Origin: Pseudomonas canadensis
GTDB lineage: Bacteria; Pseudomonadota; Gammaproteobacteria; Pseudomonadales; Pseudomonadaceae
Direction of reading: 5' to 3'
DNA: 64,000 nucleotides
Assembly: GCF_000503215.1 (NCBI RefSeq)
Contig: NZ_KI628539.1
Location: 900,592 to 964,591 of the forward strand
How positions within the stretch are numbered: position 1 is the stretch's first letter; the number at the start of each line of letters is the position of its first letter. A program made the translations under genes and the position numbers. The notes under the pieces are model-generated. The model was not told the origin of the DNA and made no database searches. It saw nothing but the letters and a program-made list of their open reading frames with translations. Below are positions 28,086 to 39,697 of the stretch, one piece after another.

Positions 28086-28786
28086 AGCCTCGGATTGAAG
28101 TGGTAGCCATCGACTGCCTGATGGTGCGTCTGTTTGATGCAATCGCCGAAGCCAACATGCCGTGGATGCTCGCCGCCACTCAGCGCTTGCGCAGCGGTTT
28201 CGGCGCGGCCTTGGTGGACCTGGTGCCGTCCTACACCACCTTGATGGTGCATTACGACCTCGGCGCATTGAACCCAGCCCAGGCACGGGAATTGATCGAC
28301 CTGGCTCTGACCGAGCTGCAACCGCAGACCCAGGGCAGCGGCCAGTGCCATGTGCTGCCGGTGTGGTATGACCTGAGCGTCGGTCCTGAGCTGACCCTGC
28401 TCAGCCAGCGTAGCGGCCTGGCCATCGACGATGTGATCCGCCGCCACAGCGCCCACGAATACCAAGTGTTCGCCCTCGGCTTCGCCCCCGGTTTTGCCTT
28501 TATGGGCCTGGTGGATGAAATCCTCGCTGCGCCACGCCTCAGCACCCCGCGCAAACGCGTGGCGGCGGGCAGTGTCGGCATCGCCGAACGGCAAACCGCC
28601 GCCTATCCGGTGGTCTCGCCGGGCGGCTGGAACCTGATAGGCCGCACGCCGGCCAAACTCTTCGATCGTGAGCGAGACGGCTACAGCCTGATGCAACCGG
28701 GCGACACGGTGCGTTTTGAAGCGGTTGATCACGCCGAATTCATCAAACTGGGTGGCGATGACACGCCGTTGGAGGCGCAGGCATGA
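28082..28786 (+). CDS. pxpB: 5-oxoprolinase subunit B (KipI/allophanate hydrolase subunit 1 family)
   Basis: 234 residues with the family core: a [14 protein letters not shown] strand, the HVLPVWYD segment and the conserved [13 protein letters not shown] motif near residue 138, followed by [22 protein letters not shown] (positions about 158-179). This subunit pairs with PxpC to form the ATP-dependent phosphoryl-transfer part of 5-oxoprolinase. Both ends overlap neighbouring genes by four bases, indicating translational coupling. Confidence 0.95.
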   Translation: MKPRIEVVAIDCLMVRLFDAIAEANMPWMLAATQRLRSGFGAALVDLVPSYTTLMVHYDLGALNPAQARELIDLALTELQPQTQGSGQCHVLPVWYDLSVGPELTLLSQRSGLAIDDVIRRHSAHEYQVFALGFAPGFAFMGLVDEILAAPRLSTPRKRVAAGSVGIAERQTAAYPVVSPGGWNLIGRTPAKLFDRERDGYSLMQPGDTVRFEAVDHAEFIKLGGDDTPLEAQA

Positions 28787-29691
28787 GCCGCTTGATCATC
28801 GAGGCCAGCACACCGCTGTGCCTGTTGCAGGACGCCGGCCGTTTTGGCGTGCGCCACTTGGGCGTGACCCAGGGCGGCGCGCTGGATTGGGTGTCGATGT
28901 CCTGGGCCAACTGGCTGCTGGGCAATGCGCTGGACGCGCCGGCGGTGGAAATCACCCTCGGCGGCTTTACCGTGCAGGCCGAGGATTACTGCCTGCTGGC
29001 CCTTGCCGGTGCGGATTTGGGTGCTTACATCGACGAACGCGCCATCAGCCCTGGCCGCAGTTTTATCCTGCAAAAGGGCCAGCGTTTGCGTTTCACCCAG
29101 CCATTCAATGGCGCGCGGGCCTATCTGGCGGCGCCGGGTGGGTTTGATGCGCCGGATGTGCTGGGCAGTTGCGCCACCGTTGTACGTGAAGAACTGGGCG
29201 GCGTGGACGGTTTCGGTAAGTCACTGGCCGAAGGCGCGTGCTTGGCCTATTCCGGTACAGGTGGCGCAATGAAGGTGCTGAGCGCACCGGATTTGCAATC
29301 CGGTAAACCGTTGGACGTGATCGTCGGCGCCCAGATCGGCCAGTTCAGCGGGCAAAGCCTGTTCGATGCGTTCAACACCGAATGGACCCTGGACAGCCGC
29401 GCCGACCGCATGGGCATGCGCCTGCTGGGCACGCCGTTGCAATATCAGGGGCCGTCGTTGATCTCCGAAGGGATTCCGCTGGGGGCGATCCAGGTGCCGC
29501 CGGATGGGCAGCCTATTGTGTTGCTCAATGACCGGCAGACGATTGGCGGTTACCCGCGCCTGGGCGCGCTGACGCCATTGGCGCTGGCGCGGCTGGCGCA
29601 GTGCTTGCCGGGGGAGAAGGTGAGGTTGGCGCCGGTGGTGCAGGAGACGGCGCACCGGCAGCATGTCGACTTCTTGCAGCGTTTTCGCTAA
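28783..29691 (+). CDS. pxpC: 5-oxoprolinase subunit C (KipA/biotin-dependent carboxyltransferase-like)
   Basis: 302 residues with the family signature at the start (TPLCLLQDAGRFGVRHLGVTQGGALD, about residues 10-35), the DRMGMRL motif near 206 and the C-terminal GYPRLGALTPLALARLAQ. It forms the heteromer with PxpB. The operon ends here: a REP doublet follows at once and the next gene is convergent. Older annotations as an allophanate hydrolase or carboxylase subunit come from homology; the three-gene set points to 5-oxoprolinase. Confidence 0.94.
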   Translation: MSRLIIEASTPLCLLQDAGRFGVRHLGVTQGGALDWVSMSWANWLLGNALDAPAVEITLGGFTVQAEDYCLLALAGADLGAYIDERAISPGRSFILQKGQRLRFTQPFNGARAYLAAPGGFDAPDVLGSCATVVREELGGVDGFGKSLAEGACLAYSGTGGAMKVLSAPDLQSGKPLDVIVGAQIGQFSGQSLFDAFNTEWTLDSRADRMGMRLLGTPLQYQGPSLISEGIPLGAIQVPPDGQPIVLLNDRQTIGGYPRLGALTPLALARLAQCLPGEKVRLAPVVQETAHRQHVDFLQRFR

Positions 29692-29696
29692 CCCCC

Positions 29697-29780
29697 GTAG
29701 GGGCCCGGCTTGCCGGCGATGGCGTCCGCCCGTCTTGCATAAGGCTCAAGGGTGCCATCGCCGGCAAGCCGGCCCCTACA
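29697..29780. repeat. REP doublet, GTAGGGGC variant
   Basis: Heads GTAGGGGCCCGGCTTGCCGGCGAT and its inverse. Both arms carry the same G-for-A substitution at the fifth base relative to other copies, so pairing between arms is preserved. Confidence 0.9.
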
Positions 29781-29792
29781 GGTCGTGCGGGG

Positions 29793-30971
29793 TTACTTGG
29801 AGAGGAAGCGCATCCCTTCCTCAAGCCCGCGCAAGGTCAGCGGATACATCTGATCCTCCACCAGCTCCCGCACAATTCCCGTCGACGCGGTATACCCCCA
29901 GGTGTCCTTCGGATACGGGTTAATCCAGATCAGCTTCTTGTACTTGGCCATGAAGCGCTGCATCCACACATAGCCCGGCTCCTCATTCCAATGCTCGACG
30001 CTGCCGCCGGCCTGGGTGATTTCATACGGCGCCATCGAGGCATCGCCGATAAAGATCACTTTGTAATCGGCACCGTATTTGTGCAGCAAGTCTTGGGTCG
30101 AGGTGCGTTCCGACGTGCGGCGCTGGTTGTTTTTCCACACCGATTCGTACACGAAGTTATGGAAGTAGAAGTACTCCAAATGCTTGAACTCGGTCTTGCA
30201 CGCCGAGAACAGCTCTTCGCAGATCTTCACGTGGGCATCCATCGAGCCGCCGATATCGAACAGCAATAGCAGCTTGATGGTGTTACGCCGCTCCGGGCGC
30301 ATCTGGATATTCAGCAACCCGGCGTCACGTGCGGTGTGGTCGATGGTGCCGTCAATATCCAGCTCTTCGGCTGCACCCTGGCGCGCAAATTTGCGCAGGC
30401 GGCGCAGGGCGATCTTGATGTTGCGCGTGCCCAGTTCAACCTGATCGTCGAGGTTCTTGTACTCGCGTTGGTCCCACACCTTAACGGCCTTGCCCTGGCG
30501 CTTGCCGGCATCGCCGACGCGAATGCCTTCCGGGTTATAGCCGCCGGAGCCAAACGGGCTGGTGCCGCCGGTGCCGATCCACTTGTTGCCGCCGGCGTGA
30601 CGTTCCTTCTGTTCTTCCAGGCGTTTCTTGAATTCCTCGATGAGTTTGTCGAGGCCACCAAGCGACTGGATCTGCGCGCGTTCCTCATCGGTCAGCGAAC
30701 GTTCGAATTCCTTGCGCAGCCAGTCTTCGGGGATCAACGCCTGCAGGTGGTCGTCGAGTTTTTCCAGGCCATTGAAGTAAGCGCCGAAGGCCCGGTCGAA
30801 CTTGTCGAAATGCCGCTCGTCCTTGACCAGGATCGCCCGCGCCAAGTAATAGAACTCGTCCATATCGGCGAAGGTCACGCGCATTTTCAGCGCGTTGATC
30901 AGGTCGAGCAGCTCGCGCACCGACACCGGCACCTTGGCGGCACGCATCTCGTTGAACAGGTTGAGCAGCAT
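29793..30971 (-). CDS. VWA-domain protein (CoxE-like), partner of MoxR ATPase
   Basis: 392 residues. The N-terminal half is helical and charged; from about residue 230 a von Willebrand A fold follows with the metal-ion site LLLLFDIGGSMDAH, where the usual DxSxS is DxGxS, then VIFIGDASMAPYE as a later ligand loop. Such proteins work with MoxR AAA+ ATPases as cofactor-insertion or chaperone pairs. The ATG overlaps the stop of the MoxR gene by one base. The client is unknown. Confidence 0.88.
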   Translation of the reverse strand: MLLNLFNEMRAAKVPVSVRELLDLINALKMRVTFADMDEFYYLARAILVKDERHFDKFDRAFGAYFNGLEKLDDHLQALIPEDWLRKEFERSLTDEERAQIQSLGGLDKLIEEFKKRLEEQKERHAGGNKWIGTGGTSPFGSGGYNPEGIRVGDAGKRQGKAVKVWDQREYKNLDDQVELGTRNIKIALRRLRKFARQGAAEELDIDGTIDHTARDAGLLNIQMRPERRNTIKLLLLFDIGGSMDAHVKICEELFSACKTEFKHLEYFYFHNFVYESVWKNNQRRTSERTSTQDLLHKYGADYKVIFIGDASMAPYEITQAGGSVEHWNEEPGYVWMQRFMAKYKKLIWINPYPKDTWGYTASTGIVRELVEDQMYPLTLRGLEEGMRFLSK

Positions 30972-31816
30972 CAGCGATTACCGCGACGGCTCATGAACGC
31001 CAGACGCTCCAGCAACTGCACGTCTTGCTCGTTCTTCACCAACGCACCGGCCAGCGGCGGGATGGCTTTGGTCGGGTCGCGCTCGCGCAGCACGGCTTCG
31101 CCGATATTGTCAGCCATCAACAGCTTGAGCCAGTCCACCAGTTCGGAGGTGGAGGGCTTTTTCTTCAGTCCCGGTACTTTGCGCACATCGAAGAACACGT
31201 CCAGCGCTTCGCTGACCAGGTCTTTCTTGATGTCGGGGTAGTGCACATCGACGATCTTTTGCAGGGTGGTGCGGTCAGGGAAGGCGATGTAGTGGAAGAA
31301 GCAGCGACGCAGGAACGCGTCCGGCAGCTCTTTTTCGTTGTTGGAGGTAATGATGATGATCGGGCGTTTCTTGGCCTTGATGGTCTCGTCGATTTCGTAG
31401 ACGTAGAACTCCATCTTGTCGAGTTCTTGCAGCAGGTCGTTGGGGAACTCGATGTCGGCCTTGTCGATTTCATCGATCAACAGGATCACCCGCTCCTCAG
31501 ACTCGAAGGCTTCCCAGAGCTTGCCCTTTTTCAGGTAATTGCGCACGTCATGCACCTTGTCCACGCCCAGCTGCGAGTCGCGCAGACGGCTGACCGCGTC
31601 GTACTCGTACAGGCCCTGGTGGGCCTTGGTGGTCGACTTGATATGCCAGGTGATCAGCTTGGCACCGAAGGACTCGGCCAATTGCTCGGCGAGCATGGTC
31701 TTGCCGGTGCCGGGCTCGCCCTTGACCAGCAGCGGCCGCTCCAGGGTGATGGCGGCGTTGACGGCCAGTTTCAGGTCATCGGTAGCCACATAGGCCTGGG
31801 TGCCTTCGAACTTCAT
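30971..31816 (-). CDS. MoxR-family AAA+ ATPase
   Basis: 281 residues with Walker A GEPGTGKTML near residue 33, Walker B VILLIDEIDKAD near 108, sensor 1 IIITSNNEKELPDAFLRRC and the arginine finger just after. MoxR ATPases remodel client proteins, typically with a VWA partner encoded next to them, as here. The pair is flanked by pxpC (convergent) and a DUF748 gene, neither an obvious client. Confidence 0.93.
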   Translation of the reverse strand: MKFEGTQAYVATDDLKLAVNAAITLERPLLVKGEPGTGKTMLAEQLAESFGAKLITWHIKSTTKAHQGLYEYDAVSRLRDSQLGVDKVHDVRNYLKKGKLWEAFESEERVILLIDEIDKADIEFPNDLLQELDKMEFYVYEIDETIKAKKRPIIIITSNNEKELPDAFLRRCFFHYIAFPDRTTLQKIVDVHYPDIKKDLVSEALDVFFDVRKVPGLKKKPSTSELVDWLKLLMADNIGEAVLRERDPTKAIPPLAGALVKNEQDVQLLERLAFMSRRGNR

Positions 31817-31915
31817 CGGTGTTTCCTCGCATTCATCAATGCCCGGACTATACCGCGCAGCCCCGGCGACTGTGAACGCAGGCGGCTTATTCAGTCTCTG
31901 AATGACCAGTCACGA

Positions 31916-32992
31916 TCAATCCGCCGACGGCTTGGGTTGTTCATAGCGCGCATTGAACGCCTGGATGAAGCCGTTGCGCAAAATCGCCAAAAACGCAGAA
32001 AACGCGCTGACATTTTGCTGGTGCACGCTGCCACTGAGTTCAACACGGGTGGCGAACTGGTTTTTCGCCTGGTTTTTCAGCACGGTTTCACTGGCGCCGA
32101 CCACGGCCTCCCAGATCGAGCGGAAGATGTTCTTGTCCTTGTTCTCCACGTCCTGTTGCCAGTCGAACACTTCTACATCGCGCATCAGCGGCTTGATATA
32201 CCCGGTCAACTGGCCTTTTTCCGCCTGGGCTTCGATCACCACGTCGCCGGTGCCAGCCTTGAAATCGAATTTGCCGTAGGCCGAAGCGAAGTCATTCATG
32301 CGCTTGAGCTGCAGGTCCTTGGCGCGAAAACGGAATTCGAAGTTCTCGAAATTGCTCAGCGGGTCGAAGGTGGCGGTGGCTTCCAGCGGCGCCTGGCCCT
32401 GAAGGAGCGCCTTGCCCTCGAAGCGGGCGTCGCGCTTGCCTTTGACGTCGACCACGTTGGTCAGGTTATAGAAGCTGGCGTTGACCTCGGTGGCATTGAT
32501 GTTGACCGGTGGCTTGGAGTTGAAGTTGTGGAAGGCGATCTTGCCGTCCTCGATACGCACCTCGTCGAGGGTGATGGGGGCCAGCTTGCTCAATTGCTCG
32601 CGCCAGTCGGTGCCCTTACCGGTCTGGGACGCCTGCTTGTTGGCGCCGCCGTCGACGAAGTTCACTTCGGGGTTGATAAAGCGCACCTTGGCGACTACCG
32701 CATGGTCGTACCACAGCGAGTGCCAGCTCACCGCCAGGTCGATCAACGGCGCCTTGACGAACGGTACAGGCACTTTGCCATCGACCTTGATGATCTCCAG
32801 GCCGTTGATCCTGTAGGCGCCGCGCCACAGGGCCAGGTCCACATCGGTAACCTGGCCGCGGTAGTCGCCCATATCAGCGAGCTTCTCATTCAAATAGTTG
32901 CGCACCATGTAGGGCAGGGCGATGCTCAGGGCAACCAGCACCACCAGCAATCCGGCAACGGTCCATAGTGGCCAGCTGTAGCGACGTTTCAT
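31916..32992 (-). CDS. DUF748 (AsmA-like) envelope protein
   Basis: 358 residues: an N-terminal membrane anchor ([23 protein letters not shown]) and a long beta-rich periplasmic part, including [22 protein letters not shown] and the repeated [14 protein letters not shown]-type strands characteristic of DUF748 and related AsmA-like proteins, which are thought to help lipid transfer or outer-membrane assembly. The start at 32992 is preceded by AGGA and by no conserved sequence further upstream. Divergent from cysK. Confidence 0.85.
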   Translation of the reverse strand: MKRRYSWPLWTVAGLLVVLVALSIALPYMVRNYLNEKLADMGDYRGQVTDVDLALWRGAYRINGLEIIKVDGKVPVPFVKAPLIDLAVSWHSLWYDHAVVAKVRFINPEVNFVDGGANKQASQTGKGTDWREQLSKLAPITLDEVRIEDGKIAFHNFNSKPPVNINATEVNASFYNLTNVVDVKGKRDARFEGKALLQGQAPLEATATFDPLSNFENFEFRFRAKDLQLKRMNDFASAYGKFDFKAGTGDVVIEAQAEKGQLTGYIKPLMRDVEVFDWQQDVENKDKNIFRSIWEAVVGASETVLKNQAKNQFATRVELSGSVHQQNVSAFSAFLAILRNGFIQAFNARYEQPKPSAD

Positions 32993-33119
32993 GGGGAGGG
33001 TCCTCTGTCCGTATAGGGGATGGACTGTTGTTAAGCGTGCAACGTTCCTCCGACTGGACGCTTCGCGGCACGAGGCATACCCTTGTGGCCTTCCTGAACA
33101 CCGCCCAATAGGACCCGTC

Positions 33120-34094
33120 ATGAGCCGCATCTTTGCAGACAACGCGCACTCCATCGGTAACACGCCCCTGGTTCAGATCAACCGGATCGCACCGCGTGGC
33201 GTGACCATCCTGGCCAAGATCGAAGGGCGTAACCCAGGCTACTCGGTGAAGTGCCGCATTGGCGCAAACATGATCTGGGACGCTGAAAGCACCGGCAAAC
33301 TCAAGCCGGGCATGACCATTGTCGAACCCACCTCCGGCAACACCGGCATCGGCCTGGCATTCGTCGCCGCCGCCCGCGGGTACAAATTGCTGCTGACCAT
33401 GCCGGCCTCCATGAGCATCGAGCGCCGCAAGGTGCTCAAGGCACTCGGCGCCGAGCTGGTGTTGACCGAGCCGGCCAAGGGCATGAAGGGCGCGATCGAG
33501 AAAGCCGGCGAAATCGTTGCCAGCGACCCCGCCACCTATTTCATGCCGGCTCAGTTCGAAAACCCGGCCAACCCGGCGATCCACGAGAAAACCACCGGTC
33601 CGGAAATCTGGAATGACACCGATGGCGCCGTGGACGTGCTGGTGGCGGGGGTGGGCACTGGCGGCACCATCACCGGTGTGTCGCGCTATATCAAGAACAT
33701 CGCGGGCAAACCGATCCTGTCGGTGGCGGTCGAGCCGATTGTGTCGCCAGTGATCACGCAGGCGCTGGCCGGTGAAGAGATCAAGCCCAGTCCGCACAAG
33801 ATCCAGGGCATCGGCGCCGGGTTTGTGCCGAAGAACCTTGACCTGTCGATGGTTGACCGTGTGGAGCTGGTGACCGACGACGAATCCAAGGCCATGGCCC
33901 TGCGCCTGATGCAGGAAGAGGGGATTCTGTGCGGTATCTCCTGCGGCGCCGCGATGGCCGTGGCGGTACGCTTGGCCGAGAAACCGGAGATGCAGGGCAA
34001 GACCATCGTGGTGATCCTGCCGGACTCCGGTGAGCGCTACCTGTCGAGCATGCTGTTCAGCGATTTGTTTACCGAGCAAGAAAACCAGGCTTGA
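33120..34094 (+). CDS. cysK: Cysteine synthase A (O-acetylserine sulfhydrylase)
   Basis: 324 residues, closely similar to E. coli CysK throughout: [19 protein letters not shown] at the start, the PLP lysine in [13 protein letters not shown], the substrate loop [11 protein letters not shown], the phosphate loop [10 protein letters not shown] and C-terminal [10 protein letters not shown]. It makes cysteine from O-acetylserine and sulfide. The start is ATG 33120 with AGGA six bases upstream. The gene has its own promoter region shared with the divergent DUF748 gene. Confidence 0.96.
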   Translation: MSRIFADNAHSIGNTPLVQINRIAPRGVTILAKIEGRNPGYSVKCRIGANMIWDAESTGKLKPGMTIVEPTSGNTGIGLAFVAAARGYKLLLTMPASMSIERRKVLKALGAELVLTEPAKGMKGAIEKAGEIVASDPATYFMPAQFENPANPAIHEKTTGPEIWNDTDGAVDVLVAGVGTGGTITGVSRYIKNIAGKPILSVAVEPIVSPVITQALAGEEIKPSPHKIQGIGAGFVPKNLDLSMVDRVELVTDDESKAMALRLMQEEGILCGISCGAAMAVAVRLAEKPEMQGKTIVVILPDSGERYLSSMLFSDLFTEQENQA

Positions 34095-34203
34095 TTTGAG
34101 TCAGCGCCGATAACCCGGGCCTTCTGCATAATGGCCCAACTGTTTATCATGGCCGGCTGCTACGTCTGCTGTTGGCCAGGCGCTTATTTCCAGGAGTTGC
34201 TGC

Positions 34204-35142
34204 ATGACCTTTTCTTTGGCCGCCAAGCTGTCGGTGCTGGCGTTGTTTATCGGCAGCACGTTGTATGTGCACCTGCGCGGCAAGGCGCGTTTGCCGCTGT
34301 TGCGCCAGTTCGTCAACCATTCGGCGCTGTTCGCCCCGTATAACGCCTTGATGTACCTGTTCTCGGCCGTGCCGTCCAAGCCGTACCTGGACCGCAGCAA
34401 GTTCCCGGAACTGGATGTGCTCAAGGACAACTGGGAAGTGATCCGCGAAGAGGCCATGCACCTGTTCGATGAGGGATACATCCGCGCGGCCGAAAAGAAC
34501 AACGACGCCGGCTTCGGCTCGTTCTTCAAGAAGGGCTGGAAGCGTTTCTACCTCAAGTGGTACGACAAACCCCTGCCGTCGGCCGAGGCGCTGTGCCCGA
34601 AAACCGTGGCGCTGGTGAGCAGCATTCCCAACGTCAAGGGCGCGATGTTCGCGCTGTTGCCGGGCGGCAGCCACCTCAACCCGCACCGCGACCCGTTTGC
34701 CGGTTCCCTGCGTTATCACCTGGGCCTGTCGACGCCGAACTCCGACGACTGCCGCATCTTTGTCGACGGCCAGGTCTACGCCTGGCGTGACGGTGAAGAC
34801 GTGATGTTCGACGAAACCTACGTGCACTGGGTCAAGAACGAAACCGAGCAGACCCGTGTGATCCTGTTCTGCGACATCGAGCGGCCACTGAGCAACCGTG
34901 TGATGACCCGCGTCAACCGTTGGGTCAGCAAGCAATTGGGGCGCGCCACTGCGCCGCAGAACCTGGATGACGAGCGCGTGGGCGGGATCAACCAGGCGTA
35001 TGCCTGGAGCAAGACCTTCAGTGACAAGTTCAGCGGCGTGGTCAAGCAGTGGAAGCGCAAGCATCCGAAGGCTTACCGGATTGCGCGGCCGGTGCTGGCG
35101 GTGGTGGTGCTGGTGCTGCTGTGGAAGTGGTTGTTCGGCTGA
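34204..35142 (+). CDS. lpxO: Lipid A hydroxylase LpxO (aspartyl/asparaginyl beta-hydroxylase family)
   Basis: 312 residues with a membrane helix at each end (about 8-22 and 295-310) and an Fe(II)/2-oxoglutarate dioxygenase domain between. The iron ligands are visible as HxD in NPHRDPFAGSLRYHLGL and the later His in DETYVHWVKNET. LpxO adds a 2-hydroxyl to secondary acyl chains of lipid A at the inner membrane. The length and double anchor match LpxO better than soluble family members. A terminator follows directly. Confidence 0.88.
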   Translation: MTFSLAAKLSVLALFIGSTLYVHLRGKARLPLLRQFVNHSALFAPYNALMYLFSAVPSKPYLDRSKFPELDVLKDNWEVIREEAMHLFDEGYIRAAEKNNDAGFGSFFKKGWKRFYLKWYDKPLPSAEALCPKTVALVSSIPNVKGAMFALLPGGSHLNPHRDPFAGSLRYHLGLSTPNSDDCRIFVDGQVYAWRDGEDVMFDETYVHWVKNETEQTRVILFCDIERPLSNRVMTRVNRWVSKQLGRATAPQNLDDERVGGINQAYAWSKTFSDKFSGVVKQWKRKHPKAYRIARPVLAVVVLVLLWKWLFG

Positions 35143-35154
35143 TCCACGCCGTAT

Positions 35155-35193
35155 AAAAAAGGCGCCGCATCGAAAGATGCAGCGCCTTTTTTA
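35155..35193 (+). terminator. Rho-independent terminator of lpxO
   Basis: A6, then GGCGCCGCATC, a GAAA loop, GATGCAGCGCC and T6. The stem has one mismatch and the A/T tracts make it bidirectional. Confidence 0.9.
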
Positions 35194-35218
35194 ATGCCTG
35201 GAGTGCGATCACCGCCCT

Positions 35219-35286
35219 TGTAGGAGCCCGGCTTGCCGGCGATGGCGTCCTTGAAAGCGCTATCGCCGGCAAGCCGGGCTTCTACA
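35219..35286. repeat. REP doublet, GTAGGAGC/CCGGCGAT class
   Basis: Heads TGTAGGAGCCCGGCTTGCCGGCGAT and its inverse around about 18 bases, directly after the lpxO terminator and before the convergent acnA stop. Confidence 0.92.
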
Positions 35287-35289
35287 GGG

Positions 35290-38031
<2,742 letters not shown>

Positions 38032-38227
38032 GACACGACTCCTTATGGTCCGCACGGCTACGGACCTGACGGGACGAACAGAGCTATCAACTTAGCCCTG
38101 TTTTCATTAGCAGGCTAATAACTGGACTCTATCGTTAAGTCCAAGGTTCCGAACTCCGTTATCATGCGCGGGTTTTCATGACAGGCATTGCGACAGCGCA
38201 ACGTCAGTTGATTCACTTGGAGAGTTG

Positions 38228-39304
38228 ATGAACACCCTTTTTATGCACTGCCGCCCGGGTTTTGAAGGCGAAGTCTGTTCCGAGATCGCGGACCTCGCCG
38301 CGCGCCTGAACGTTTCCGGCTACGCCAAGGCCAAGACCGGCAGCGCCTGCGCCGAGTTTGTCTGCACCGAAGAAGACGGCGCCCAGCGCCTGATGCACGG
38401 CCAGCGCTTTGCCGAGCTGATCTTTCCTCGGCAGTGGGCGCGCGGGGTGTTCATCGACTTGCCGGAAACGGACCGCATCAGCGTGATCCTCGCCCACCTG
38501 CGCGAATTCCCGGTGTGCGGCAGCCTGTGGCTGGAGATGGTCGACACCAACGACGGCAAGGAACTGTCCAACTTCTGCAAGAAATTCGAAGTGCACCTGC
38601 GCAAAGCCCTGCTGAACGCCGGCAAACTGGTGGACGACCCGAGCAAGCCGCGCCTGCTGCTGACCTTCAAGAGTGGCCGCGAAGTGTTCATGGGCCTGGC
38701 CGAGTCGAACAACTCGGCAATGTGGCCGATGGGTATTCCGCGTTTGAAATTTCCCCGCGAAGCGCCCAGCCGTTCGACCCTCAAGCTGGAAGAGGCCTGG
38801 CACCACTTCATCCCCCGCGACCAGTGGGACGAGCGCCTGCACGGCGACATGACGGGCGTCGACCTTGGCGCAGCGCCCGGCGGCTGGACCTGGCAACTGG
38901 TCAACCGTGGCATGCTGGTGACCGCCATCGATAACGGCCCGATGGCCGAAAGCCTGATGGACACTGGCTTGGTGCAGCACTTGATGGCCGACGGTTTCAC
39001 CTTCGTGCCCAAGCAGCCGGTGGACTGGATGGTCTGCGACATCGTCGAAAAACCGGCGCGTAACGCCGCGCTGCTGGAAACCTGGATCGGCGAGGGGCAT
39101 TGCCGCGAGGCGGTGGTGAACCTGAAGCTGCCGATGAAACAGCGCTACGCCGAAGTGAAGCGCCTGCTGGAACGCATCGAAGACGGTTTCAAAGCGCGCG
39201 GCATCCGCGTGGAGATCGGCTGCAAGCAGCTGTACCACGACCGAGAGGAAGTGACCTGCCACCTGCGTCGGTTGGTGGATGTGAAGAAAACCAAGGCCCG
39301 GTAG
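38228..39304 (+). CDS. rlmM: 23S rRNA C2498 2'-O-methyltransferase
   Basis: 358 residues starting MNTLFMHCRPGFEGEVC. An N-terminal THUMP-like domain is followed by a Rossmann methyltransferase with motif I DLGAAPGGWTWQL near residue 216 and a K-D-K-E type set: DWMVCDIVEKP, VVNLKLPMKQRY and HDREEVTCHL. RlmM methylates C2498 of 23S rRNA. The ATG at 38228 follows GGAG by five bases. Divergent from acnA; tusA follows 27 bases downstream. Confidence 0.96.
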   Translation: MNTLFMHCRPGFEGEVCSEIADLAARLNVSGYAKAKTGSACAEFVCTEEDGAQRLMHGQRFAELIFPRQWARGVFIDLPETDRISVILAHLREFPVCGSLWLEMVDTNDGKELSNFCKKFEVHLRKALLNAGKLVDDPSKPRLLLTFKSGREVFMGLAESNNSAMWPMGIPRLKFPREAPSRSTLKLEEAWHHFIPRDQWDERLHGDMTGVDLGAAPGGWTWQLVNRGMLVTAIDNGPMAESLMDTGLVQHLMADGFTFVPKQPVDWMVCDIVEKPARNAALLETWIGEGHCREAVVNLKLPMKQRYAEVKRLLERIEDGFKARGIRVEIGCKQLYHDREEVTCHLRRLVDVKKTKAR

Positions 39305-39331
39305 ACTGGCGGCCAGTTCCAGGAGTAGATC

Positions 39332-39583
39332 ATGAGCGATATTTTCGACACCGCCGTCGACGGCACCCTAGATGCAACAGGCCTGAATTGCCCAGAGCCC
39401 GTGATGATGCTGCACCAGCACATCCGCGACCTGGCGCCCGGCGGCTTGCTCAAGGTGATCGCGACCGACCCGTCCACGCGCCGCGATATTCCCAAGTTCT
39501 GCGTGTTTCTCGACCACGAACTGGTGGGTCAGCAGGAGCAGGCCGGCACGTACCTGTACTGGATCCGCAAAAAAGCCGACTGA
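39332..39583 (+). CDS. tusA: Sulfur carrier protein TusA
   Basis: 83 residues with the family signature [14 protein letters not shown], whose cysteine (Cys21) carries persulfide sulfur from IscS toward tRNA 2-thiouridine and molybdenum-cofactor pathways. The gene lies just downstream of rlmM on the same strand with a good ribosome site (AGGAG). Length and motif are canonical. Confidence 0.95.
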   Translation: MSDIFDTAVDGTLDATGLNCPEPVMMLHQHIRDLAPGGLLKVIATDPSTRRDIPKFCVFLDHELVGQQEQAGTYLYWIRKKAD

Positions 39584-39596
39584 TTACTCGATGTAC

Positions 39597-39697
39597 TGTA
39601 GGAGCGAGCTTGCTCGCGAAAATCCTCAAGGCTAATGCAGCGCACCTGGGTTAACGCGGCGCTCTCGGGTTTTTCGCGAGCAAGCTCGCTCCTACAG
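39597..39697. repeat. REP doublet, GTAGGAGCGAGCTTGCTCGCGAAAA class
   Basis: Heads TGTAGGAGCGAGCTTGCTCGCGAAAA and inverse around about 45 bases. The right end overlaps the last codon and stop of the MATE gene. Confidence 0.92.

Noticed and set aside
31025-32968. 647-codon plus-strand frame across the MoxR and DUF748 genes
   Set aside because: It spans two real minus-strand genes and their gap, has no motif, and shows antisense composition. It is a shadow frame.
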